Shown here piece by piece: positions 17,071-23,071 of a stretch of DNA of 23,071 nt. Origin of the DNA: Bifidobacterium breve (lineage in GTDB: Bacteria > Bacteroidota > Bacteroidia > Chitinophagales > Chitinophagaceae); assembly GCA_943323935.2 (NCBI GenBank), contig CALPJR020000001.1, positions 1-23,071 on the forward strand. Reading direction: 5' to 3'. The notes under the pieces are model-generated. The model was given only the letters and a program-made list of their open reading frames with translations. It did no database searches and was not told where the DNA came from. The translations under genes were made by a program, and so were the position numbers. Position 1 is the first letter of the stretch, and each line of letters begins with the position of its first letter.

Positions 17071-18360
17071 TTATTTTAATTGCGAAATATCTACTCTTGT
17101 TGGTGTATCTTTTCCTGCAATAATAGAACCAGCACTTAAAGCAATCGCTTTAATGATTTCATTCATATTGTCTAAGTCTAAAGTTTCTATTTGATCCGAT
17201 GCTTTGTGGTAATTTGGTTCTGAATCCATTTTAGACGTAGAGATGGTATGCGCAGCTACGCCAAGTCTAGCAAGTGTTGCATTGTCTGATCGATAAAATA
17301 AATTTTGTTCTGTATAAGGATCTGGATAAAATTTAAAGCTAGATCCTTCTAGGTTTTTTTGTAAAATAGCGCCCATATTGGTTTTATCAAATCCAGTGAT
17401 ATAGGCACTGTTCTTGCCCCACTTGCTTTCGGTACCAATCATTTCGATATTGAACATCGCAACAACTTTAGCTGGATCCAATTGCTTTGAAAAATATTGT
17501 GCACCATATCCTCCTACTTCTTCTGCTGTGAAAGCGGCAAACAAAATTGTTCGCGCATTATTATTAAGTGCTTTGTAATATTTAGATAACATCATCATGG
17601 CTGTGGTTCCTGCAGCATCATCGTTTGCGCCATTGTAGATAGAATCTCCATTAATCATATTTTTTGAATTAACCCCTATATGATCATAATGACCCGAGAA
17701 TATCACATATTCATTTGGTAAAGTTTTTCCAGGAATCATCGCTACGACATTGGCTAAAGCCATAGACTCTATTTGGTGACTCGCTTGTATCGCATACTTA
17801 GCTGGCATGGTATTGGTTAATACAAATATTACAGTTGCTTGATTCGAAGCTAAATTATTTTTAAAACGAACTAGTCTTCCAAAGTTTTGTGTATGCGACT
17901 CGTCTACTAGTACAATCGTTTTTTGATTAGCACCAATCATTTTTGCTGCTGACTGATTTAAATTTTCACCTGCTGCAATTTTAGCCACCGCATATCCTGT
18001 TGCTTCTGTGATTTTAATTTCTGGTTCAATTGTCACAACAATGACCTGCTTGTTATCAATAACGGACCCATCTAAACTTGCAGACAAGCTGATGAATTTT
18101 GGTCTATTGATAGAAAAAGATTGTAAAAAATTATTATCCCCTTTTAAAGACTTTAGTCCTGAGGCTTCAAACTCTTTGGCTATAAACGCTGCTGCTTTAT
18201 CAATACTAGGACTAAAAGTTCTACGACCTTCCATTTCGTCTGAAGCTAAAACGCGCTCTATCCTTTCTGTTTCTGACTTGGTGATTACTTTATTAATCAT
18301 TTGGCTAATACCTAAACAAGGGATTAACAATGCAATACATATTAATTGAATCATTCTCAT
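17071..18360 (-). CDS. exported M28 family zinc aminopeptidase-like protein
   Basis: The 429-residue protein has a signal peptide (1-20, ending LGISQ). Residues about 110-205 form a PA-like or inserted region, and the M28 core follows: FSGHYDHIG with His224, GANDDAAG with Asp247, FTAEEVGGYG with catalytic Glu280 and metal ligand Glu281, NIEMIG with Glu306 where many members have Asp, and EPNYHKASD with His385. This gives a full co-catalytic two-zinc site, with a conservative Asp-to-Glu change. The reaction is removal of N-terminal residues from peptides in the periplasm or outside. An ATG two codons downstream (residue 3) is an alternative start. It is the first gene of a three-gene minus-strand operon, divergent from the DUF1800 gene. 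Confidence 0.88.
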   Translation of the reverse strand: MRMIQLICIALLIPCLGISQMINKVITKSETERIERVLASDEMEGRRTFSPSIDKAAAFIAKEFEASGLKSLKGDNNFLQSFSINRPKFISLSASLDGSVIDNKQVIVVTIEPEIKITEATGYAVAKIAAGENLNQSAAKMIGANQKTIVLVDESHTQNFGRLVRFKNNLASNQATVIFVLTNTMPAKYAIQASHQIESMALANVVAMIPGKTLPNEYVIFSGHYDHIGVNSKNMINGDSIYNGANDDAAGTTAMMMLSKYYKALNNNARTILFAAFTAEEVGGYGAQYFSKQLDPAKVVAMFNIEMIGTESKWGKNSAYITGFDKTNMGAILQKNLEGSSFKFYPDPYTEQNLFYRSDNATLARLGVAAHTISTSKMDSEPNYHKASDQIETLDLDNMNEIIKAIALSAGSIIAGKDTPTRVDISQLK

Positions 18361-18449
18361 ATTATATTTTTTTAGAATTGCTTTAAAGATAATTTCATTT
18401 TGAATGCAAATGAAAAAAATGATGATAGCCGGAATGAAAAATAAGCGTT

Positions 18450-18478
18450 TTAAACTTTTGAATTTGAATTATGTCTAA
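18450..18478 (+). promoter_or_regulatory. ECF-type promoter before the DUF1800/DUF1501 operon
   Basis: TTAAACTTTT at 18450-18459 and GTCTAA at 18473-18478 are separated by 13 bases. The same element at the same spacing occurs before the sigma factor gene and before the small periplasmic protein gene. AACTT...GTCTAA resembles RpoE-type ECF promoters. The predicted transcription start is near 18485, giving a leader of about 14 bases before the ATG at 18499. Confidence 0.7.
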
Positions 18479-18498
18479 ATTGCTAACAAATAACTTGC

Positions 18499-20103
18499 AT
18501 GCCGTTAAGCCCTCTTTCTAGCAGTCAAGGTCTTGAAACCTATAAAGGCCCTTGGACTAAGCAAACGACCACTCATTTATTAAATAGAGTACTATTTGGT
18601 GCAAAGCATGCAGAAATTCAACAATTTTTAGCCAAGGGTTTAAATGCATCGGTGACTGAATTACTTAATCCAACAGATCCTATTCCTAGTCCTCCGGTCA
18701 ACGAATACAATACTGCCACCGTGATAGATCCAGCTGTTGCTCCAGGAACTACATGGGTCAACCAACCAACCAATGACGGCACTATTAACAGTTATAGGAG
18801 GAATAGCTTTAAAAAATGGCTTACTGGCGTGATGATTCATCAAGATGTAAGTATCAGAGAAAAAATGACCTTGTTCTGGGGCAATCATTTTGGCACCGAA
18901 GCCGATATCATTTCTTTTGGGAACTACGTGTATCAACACCATGATACATTAAGAAAAAATGCCCTTGGAAATTATAAAACAATGGTGAAAGCAGTGACCA
19001 TTGATCCTGGTATGTTGAGGTACTTAAATGGTTACCTAAATTCAGCCACTGCGCCGGACGAAAATTATGGTAGAGAATTACAAGAATTATATACTGTTGG
19101 AAAAGACAATGCGATTCAATTTACAGAATCAGATGTGAAAGCAGCAGCAAGAGTTTTAACTGGATGGCGTATCAATGCTAACTATACAAGTTATTTTGAT
19201 GCTACAAGACATGACACAGGCAGTAAACAATTTTCTAGTTATTTTAATAATAAAGTCATTACTGGAAAAACGGGACAGGCTGGTGCAACAGAAACAGATG
19301 AATTAATTGACATGCTTTTTGCTAAGGAAGACACTGCTAAATATATCTGCAGAAGACTTTACAGATGGTTTGTCTATTATTATATAGACGAGACAGTAGA
19401 AAAAAATATTATCACGCCTTTGGCTGCAATTTTTAAAAATAACAATTTTGAAATTAAGCCTGTATTGGCTGCCCTATTGAATAGCGCACATTTTTATGAC
19501 CCCCTGTATATTGGATGTCAAATAAAAAGTCCGATTGACCATGTGATTGGGACTTTGCGTAAAACCAATGTAGTTTTCCCAAATGTAACTACAGATTATG
19601 CAGACGCCTACTTGCAGTACAATAATATGGTAGCTCAGTTAACTGTCTTCGGTCAAAACCCTGCAGATCCGCCTAATGTGGCTGGCTGGCCTGCCTATTA
19701 TCAATCACCTGAATTTGGTGAATTGTGGATCAATGCAGATACACTCCCAAGGCGAAATAAATTTACAGACTTGATGATTGAAACAGGTTATACCAGAAAT
19801 GGACGCAAGGTCATTATTGATTTAATCCCTTTTGCAAAAGCAGTTTCGAGTAGTCCATCCAATCCCAATCAATTAATTCAAGATTTATTTGATCTTTTAA
19901 TTTCAACCGAAATAGATCAAAGCATCAAAGACAATTTAAAAAAGCAAATTTTATTAAGTGGACAAACAGCGGATTATTATTGGAAAGATGCATGGGATAA
20001 TTATCAAAATAATCAAAGTACAATCAATTATAATTTAGTGAATAATCGATTGAAGGCACTTGTAAAATATATTATGAACCTGCCAGACTATCAATTAAGT
20101 TAA
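18499..20103 (+). CDS. DUF1800 domain-containing protein
   Basis: This 534-residue protein matches DUF1800 over nearly its full length. Recognisable blocks are HLLNRVLFGAKHAEIQQFL, IREKMTLFWGNHFGTE, NYGRELQELYTVGKDN, AARVLTGWRI, YICRRLYRWFVYY and PPNVAGWPAYYQSPEF. The start is fixed by an in-frame stop at 18484-18486. No signal peptide is visible, which is odd given that its partner is clearly a secreted protein. The function of DUF1800 is not established; it is commonly encoded next to DUF1501 proteins in Bacteroidota and Planctomycetota. Its stop is directly followed by the DUF1501 start codon with no gap, so the two are translationally coupled. It is preceded by one of the three ECF-type promoter elements. 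Confidence 0.9.
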   Translation: MPLSPLSSSQGLETYKGPWTKQTTTHLLNRVLFGAKHAEIQQFLAKGLNASVTELLNPTDPIPSPPVNEYNTATVIDPAVAPGTTWVNQPTNDGTINSYRRNSFKKWLTGVMIHQDVSIREKMTLFWGNHFGTEADIISFGNYVYQHHDTLRKNALGNYKTMVKAVTIDPGMLRYLNGYLNSATAPDENYGRELQELYTVGKDNAIQFTESDVKAAARVLTGWRINANYTSYFDATRHDTGSKQFSSYFNNKVITGKTGQAGATETDELIDMLFAKEDTAKYICRRLYRWFVYYYIDETVEKNIITPLAAIFKNNNFEIKPVLAALLNSAHFYDPLYIGCQIKSPIDHVIGTLRKTNVVFPNVTTDYADAYLQYNNMVAQLTVFGQNPADPPNVAGWPAYYQSPEFGELWINADTLPRRNKFTDLMIETGYTRNGRKVIIDLIPFAKAVSSSPSNPNQLIQDLFDLLISTEIDQSIKDNLKKQILLSGQTADYYWKDAWDNYQNNQSTINYNLVNNRLKALVKYIMNLPDYQLS

Positions 20104-21675
20104 ATGAAAAGAAGCACATTTTTACGCAATAGTCTTGCAGTACTAACGCCGACTGTCATTAGCGGCAACCCAATACATGTATTGAACAACCACAGTATGG
20201 TTGAACCAGAAGTATTGGCGAATGTAAACAATGATAGGGTACTTGTCATTATTCAATTGAATGGAGGGAATGACGGATTGAATACAGTACTCCCAATCAG
20301 TCAATACGGACAATACTATAATGCAAGGACGAATATTGCTATACCAGAAAAAAAGATATTGGGGTTAAATGGATTTGATGCAACAGGATTGCATCCATCC
20401 ATGACAGCCATGCAAAAATTATTCAATGAGGGTCAACTTGATGTTGTACAAGCGGTAGGCTATCCTCAACCAAATTTTTCTCATTTTAGAGCAACTGATA
20501 TTTGGATGAGCGGTTCCGATAGTACCCAATATTTAAATACAGGTTGGGTTGGTCGTTTTTTAGATAATAATTACCCTGGGTTTCCAGACAATTACCCAAA
20601 TGAGGTAGATACAGATCCTTTAGCCATTCAAATTGGTTCTATTACATCATTGACTTGTCAGGGACCCATCGTAAATATGGGTATGAGTATTTCTGATCCA
20701 AGTGCATTTTATAATTTATTTGATGCATCAGAACAACCAGTTCCAAATACCAATGCAGGTTATGAATTAAGTTTTATCAGAAGGATTTCAAAGCAAACTA
20801 ATAAATATGCTACGCGCATCAAAGCCGCATCTGACGCAGTGAAGCAACAAGTGACTTATCCCAACACTAGTCTCGCAAATCAATTAAAAATTGTATCAAG
20901 ATTGATTAAAGGAGGATTGAAAACAAAAATATATTTAGTGAATTACGGTGGGTTTGATACGCATGCAGGTCAAGCTGTGGCTACAGATACGGCTACTGGT
21001 ACGCATGCGAATTTATTAGGTGCTGTCTCTGAAGCCATTGGGGCTTTTCAGAGTGATATCAAAAATCAAGAGATAGAAGATAGAGTGATTGGCATGACTT
21101 ATTCGGAATTTGGAAGAAGAATTAAGTCAAATGCAAGTGGCGGAACAGATCATGGTGCAGCTGCGCCACTATTCTTATTTGGAAAAAATGTGAGAGGTGG
21201 TGTTTTTGGAGAAAATCCAACTATACCAACTAATGTCAATGTTGGAGATAATGTGCCTTATCAATATGATTTTAGAACCATTTATAATTCCATCTTAAAA
21301 TATTGGTTCTGTATTAAAGAAGCAGACAATCAAGAAATCATGCTCAAGCAGTTTCCTACTTTAAACTTAATCAACGCAAGTGCTTGTTCAATTGAAATGA
21401 AGAATCCTGTTTTTGAAAAAAATCCAATGATTGTAGCTTATCCAAATCCATTTGCACAACAATCAAGAATAGAATTTAAAACAGAAGGTGGGCATACTTT
21501 AGTACAAGTTCTTGATGCCTCTGGTACGGTCATAAAATTATTAGTAGATGCAACTTATAGTTATGCTGGCATGAATAGTGTCACATTAGTTGGTAGTGAT
21601 TTAAAACCAGGCGTCTATTATATTAGAATTCAAAATGGAGTACATCAGTACGTCAAGACCATCATTAAGATGTAA
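20104..21675 (+). CDS. DUF1501 domain-containing protein with T9SS C-terminal sorting domain
   Basis: The 523-residue product has a DUF1501 (sulfatase/alkaline phosphatase-like fold) domain at about 35-410: VIIQLNGGNDGLNTVLP, GLHPSMTAMQKLF, FSHFRATDIWMSG, YGGFDTHAGQ, MTYSEFGRRI and GGTDHGAAAPLFLFG. These Asp and His segments correspond to possible metal ligands, but no activity is established. Residues about 445-523 are a type A T9SS sorting domain: AYPNPF, VQVLDASG, LKPGVYYIRI and a basic C-terminal end. The N-terminus KRSTFLRNSLAVL resembles a twin-arginine signal with Lys-Arg instead of Arg-Arg. It should therefore reach the cell surface or medium. It abuts the DUF1800 gene and is followed after 54 bases by the sigma factor gene. 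Confidence 0.9.
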   Translation: MKRSTFLRNSLAVLTPTVISGNPIHVLNNHSMVEPEVLANVNNDRVLVIIQLNGGNDGLNTVLPISQYGQYYNARTNIAIPEKKILGLNGFDATGLHPSMTAMQKLFNEGQLDVVQAVGYPQPNFSHFRATDIWMSGSDSTQYLNTGWVGRFLDNNYPGFPDNYPNEVDTDPLAIQIGSITSLTCQGPIVNMGMSISDPSAFYNLFDASEQPVPNTNAGYELSFIRRISKQTNKYATRIKAASDAVKQQVTYPNTSLANQLKIVSRLIKGGLKTKIYLVNYGGFDTHAGQAVATDTATGTHANLLGAVSEAIGAFQSDIKNQEIEDRVIGMTYSEFGRRIKSNASGGTDHGAAAPLFLFGKNVRGGVFGENPTIPTNVNVGDNVPYQYDFRTIYNSILKYWFCIKEADNQEIMLKQFPTLNLINASACSIEMKNPVFEKNPMIVAYPNPFAQQSRIEFKTEGGHTLVQVLDASGTVIKLLVDATYSYAGMNSVTLVGSDLKPGVYYIRIQNGVHQYVKTIIKM

Positions 21676-21683
21676 TGTAAAAG

Positions 21684-21711
21684 TGAGGATTAAACTTTTT
21701 AACCTCATTTT
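21684..21711 (+). terminator. probable intrinsic terminator of the DUF1501 gene
   Basis: TGAGG-A-TTAA at 21684-21693 can pair with TTAACCTCA at 21699-21707 across a five-base loop (ACTTT), with one bulged A, and is followed by TTTT. It starts eight bases after the DUF1501 stop. The -35 part of the sigma factor promoter lies within this hairpin. Confidence 0.55.
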
Positions 21712-21718
21712 GGTCTAA
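21690..21718 (+). promoter_or_regulatory. ECF-type promoter of the sigma factor gene (probable autoregulation)
   Basis: TTAAACTTTT at 21690-21699 and GTCTAA at 21713-21718 are separated by 13 bases, matching the elements at 18450 and 22757. The predicted start is near 21725, so the leader before the ATG at 21730 would be only about five bases. Placement before a sigma factor gene suggests positive autoregulation. Confidence 0.7.
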
Positions 21719-21729
21719 CTTGAACTAGC

Positions 21730-22269
21730 ATGACAGATCAAGTACTCATATCACAATTTCAAGATGGCGATCAGAAGGAAGCCGCCTTTACCCAATTACT
21801 AAAAAGACACCAAGAGAACGTATTTTTTCAAATTAAGAAAATGGTGCTCGAGCATGCAGATGCAGACGATATTGCACAAGCGGTTTGGATCAAAGTATGG
21901 AACAAGTTGGATGGATTTAAACAAGAAAGCGCTTTTAGCACTTGGCTTTTTAGGGTAGCTTATAACGAAACCCTCAACTTTATTGCCCAAAAAAGACGTT
22001 TGACAGCGCAGCATACTCTAAGAACCCTAGATCCAAGTTTAAGGCATAGCTCAGACCATGATGCACCAAAAGAGACTGCTATCCAAATTAAATTAGAACG
22101 TGCGATTGCAGAATTGCCTGAAAAACAACGTTTTGTGTTTATGTTAAGGTATTACGAGGATTTCGACTACGAAAAAATCGCCTCTATTACAGGCACCACA
22201 GTAGGGGGCGCTAAGGCTAATTACCACCAAGCTGTCAAAAAAATGACCACATTACTCCAAGCATCTTAA
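21730..22269 (+). CDS. ECF-subfamily RNA polymerase sigma factor
   Basis: This 179-residue protein has only sigma regions 2 and 4, as in extracytoplasmic-function sigma factors. Region 2 spans about 23-90: LKRHQENVFFQIKKMV, ADADDIAQAVWIKVWNKL (core-binding and -10 recognition helix) and FSTWLFRVAYNETLNFI. Region 4 spans about 121-175: LPEKQRFVFMLRYYEDFDYE and the helix-turn-helix IASITGTTVGGAKANYHQAV, which would read the -35 element. The linker carries no sigma-3 domain. It is followed by a gene for a one-helix membrane protein that fits an anti-sigma factor. A promoter identical in layout to two neighbouring ones precedes it, so it is the best candidate to read all three. Confidence 0.92.
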   Translation: MTDQVLISQFQDGDQKEAAFTQLLKRHQENVFFQIKKMVLEHADADDIAQAVWIKVWNKLDGFKQESAFSTWLFRVAYNETLNFIAQKRRLTAQHTLRTLDPSLRHSSDHDAPKETAIQIKLERAIAELPEKQRFVFMLRYYEDFDYEKIASITGTTVGGAKANYHQAVKKMTTLLQAS

Positions 22270-22302
22270 ACCTTTGACTAAATAATGCATCTAAATACCG
22301 AT

Positions 22303-22707
22303 ATGGAAAACGAATCAATTTCAAAAGAACTAGTAGAAGCCCTAAAAAGCTTTGAGTCAAAAACCAAGCAGGTTCCAGCTGGGTATTTTGAACAATTTGA
22401 ATTGGGTTTAATGCAAAAAATTAAAGCACAAGAGCAAGCCCCAAAAAGGCCGCCGATTGTGGCACTTTTTTTAGAGCATCAACAATACCTAGTTGCCGCA
22501 AGTTTAATTTTTGCCATTGCAACTGGATTTTTATTTTTCAATAATGCAGAAAAAAATACTACTGCTATAGCGAAAGTAGAATTGATTGAAATTGAAACTT
22601 TACCCGATGAATTGATCGAAGCTTATGTCATTCATAATGAGTTTGTAGCAGAAGTTGAATGGAATACCGCAATAGAAACCGAAGCTGCCCTCTTATCTAA
22701 ACAATAA
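22303..22707 (+). CDS. probable membrane anti-sigma factor
   Basis: The product is 134 residues from the ATG at 22303, or 140 from the in-frame ATG at 22285; the second methionine is my preference because MENESISKELVEAL gives a compact helical N-terminus, but this is uncertain. The N-terminal cytoplasmic part has TKQVPAGYFEQFELGLMQKI, the VPxGYF-type segment common in short Bacteroidota proteins encoded after ECF sigma genes. A single transmembrane helix (YLVAASLIFAIATGFLFF) is followed by an acidic periplasmic tail of about 50 residues. No zinc-binding HxxxCxxC motif is present. Context (downstream of and close to the sigma factor gene) is the main reason for the call. Confidence 0.72.
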   Translation: MENESISKELVEALKSFESKTKQVPAGYFEQFELGLMQKIKAQEQAPKRPPIVALFLEHQQYLVAASLIFAIATGFLFFNNAEKNTTAIAKVELIEIETLPDELIEAYVIHNEFVAEVEWNTAIETEAALLSKQ

Positions 22708-22728
22708 TTAAATCACTTCTATTAAAAT

Positions 22729-22750
22729 TTTAAATTCAAAACAATTTAAA
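22729..22750. repeat. AT-only inverted repeat upstream of the last promoter
   Basis: TTTAAATT at 22729-22736 and AATTTAAA at 22743-22750 form a perfect eight-base inverted repeat with the loop CAAAAC. It ends six bases before the -35 part of the promoter at 22757. It could be an operator, a weak terminator of the sigma/anti-sigma operon, or chance in AT-rich DNA. Confidence 0.35.
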
Positions 22751-22756
22751 GTTGTA

Positions 22757-22785
22757 TTAAACTTTTGAATCAAAATAGTATCTAA
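22757..22785 (+). promoter_or_regulatory. ECF-type promoter before the Spy/CpxP-like gene
   Basis: TTAAACTTTT at 22757-22766 and ATCTAA at 22780-22785 are separated by 13 bases, the same layout as at 18450 and 21690. The predicted start is near 22792, with a leader of about 12 bases before the ATG at 22804. Confidence 0.7.
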
Positions 22786-22803
22786 ATTTTAAATTATCTT
22801 TTT

Positions 22804-23071
22804 ATGAAAAAAATATTATGTCTCTTTAGTTTTATTGTATCTGTTTTTATTGTTCAAGCTCAAGAGCAACCAATGAAAGGTCAAAACAGACCACCTATGC
22901 GTAATAGACAAGGCATGGAAATGCCTCCAAGACCAATGACAAAACAACAAAGAGAAAGACTAGAATCTTTTAGAATTCAATTCATCACAAAAAAATTGGA
23001 CCTAACTCCTGCAGAAGCAGAAAAATTTTGGCCAGTATACAACGAGCAAAAAGAAGCAAGTCGTAATTTGA
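22804..23071 (+). CDS. small periplasmic Spy/CpxP-like protein, 'sensor of ECF-type sigma factor' type (partial)
   Basis: The first 89 codons are present and the frame runs off the right edge. Residues 1-20 are a signal peptide (ending IVQAQ). A Pro/Met/Arg-rich stretch (about 24-48, with PPMRNRQGMEMPPRP) is followed by a helical region, with RERLESFRIQFITKKLDL and TPAEAEKFWPVYNEQ. The LTPxEAEKFWPVYNE segment is typical of short Bacteroidota proteins annotated as sensors of ECF-type sigma factors and recalls the LTxxQ motifs of Spy/CpxP chaperone-like proteins. It is likely periplasmic and may sense misfolded protein or metal. It lies 96 bases after the anti-sigma gene, behind its own ECF-type promoter. 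Confidence 0.78.
   Translation, partial: MKKILCLFSFIVSVFIVQAQEQPMKGQNRPPMRNRQGMEMPPRPMTKQQRERLESFRIQFITKKLDLTPAEAEKFWPVYNEQKEASRNL

Noticed and set aside
18008..18349. Plus-strand open frame of 113 codons
   Set aside because: It is antisense to the M28 peptidase, whose signal peptide and N-terminal region occupy the same bases.

Overview
The window comes from a low-GC, AT-rich member of the Bacteroidota, most likely Chitinophagaceae-like. The evidence is a TonB-dependent outer-membrane receptor with a carboxypeptidase-regulatory N-terminus, a type IX secretion (T9SS) C-terminal sorting domain, many short-spaced exported hydrolases, almost no Shine-Dalgarno sequences, and Bacteroidetes-type TAnnTTTG promoter boxes. 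The family placement is inferred from gene content. No tRNA, rRNA, insertion sequence, CRISPR array or phage gene was seen. Genes are packed tightly and no gene-free stretch reaches 300 bases.

Layout. 1-693 (-) is the N-terminal part of an outer-membrane beta-barrel receptor that runs off the left edge. 857-7434 (+) is a three-gene operon of exported enzymes: a beta-propeller/amidohydrolase fusion, a Tat-exported TIM-barrel sugar isomerase-like protein and a penicillin-acylase-type Ntn hydrolase. Its end overlaps by 58 bases the end of a convergent LuxR-type regulator (7377-8108, -). Next come a YwaF-like membrane protein (8269-8979, +) and a minus-strand run of DUF1684 protein, nucleotide-sugar dehydrogenase and small HAD phosphatase (9023-11587). 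11755-13651 (+) pairs an S41 lipoprotein protease with a single-domain asparaginase-like protein. It is followed by a DUF3050 protein (-), a secreted glycerophosphodiester phosphodiesterase (+), and a minus-strand operon of M28 peptidase, beta-lactamase-like serine hydrolase and NTF2-like protein (15349-18360).

The right end, 18450-23071 (+), is the most interesting part. It holds a DUF1800/DUF1501 pair (the second with a T9SS sorting domain), an ECF sigma factor, a probable membrane anti-sigma factor, and the start of a small periplasmic Spy/CpxP-like protein. The three transcription units here each begin with the same promoter-like element, TTAAACTTTTKAA-N10-RTCTAAMTT, at identical spacing. 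It resembles ECF-type (RpoE-like AACTT / GTCTAA) promoters and was not found at a matching spacing in the other intergenic regions inspected. The inference is a self-contained ECF regulon: the sigma factor drives its own operon, the periplasmic sensor-like protein and the DUF1800/DUF1501 secreted pair. The sigma promoter is also embedded in what looks like the terminator hairpin of the DUF1501 gene.
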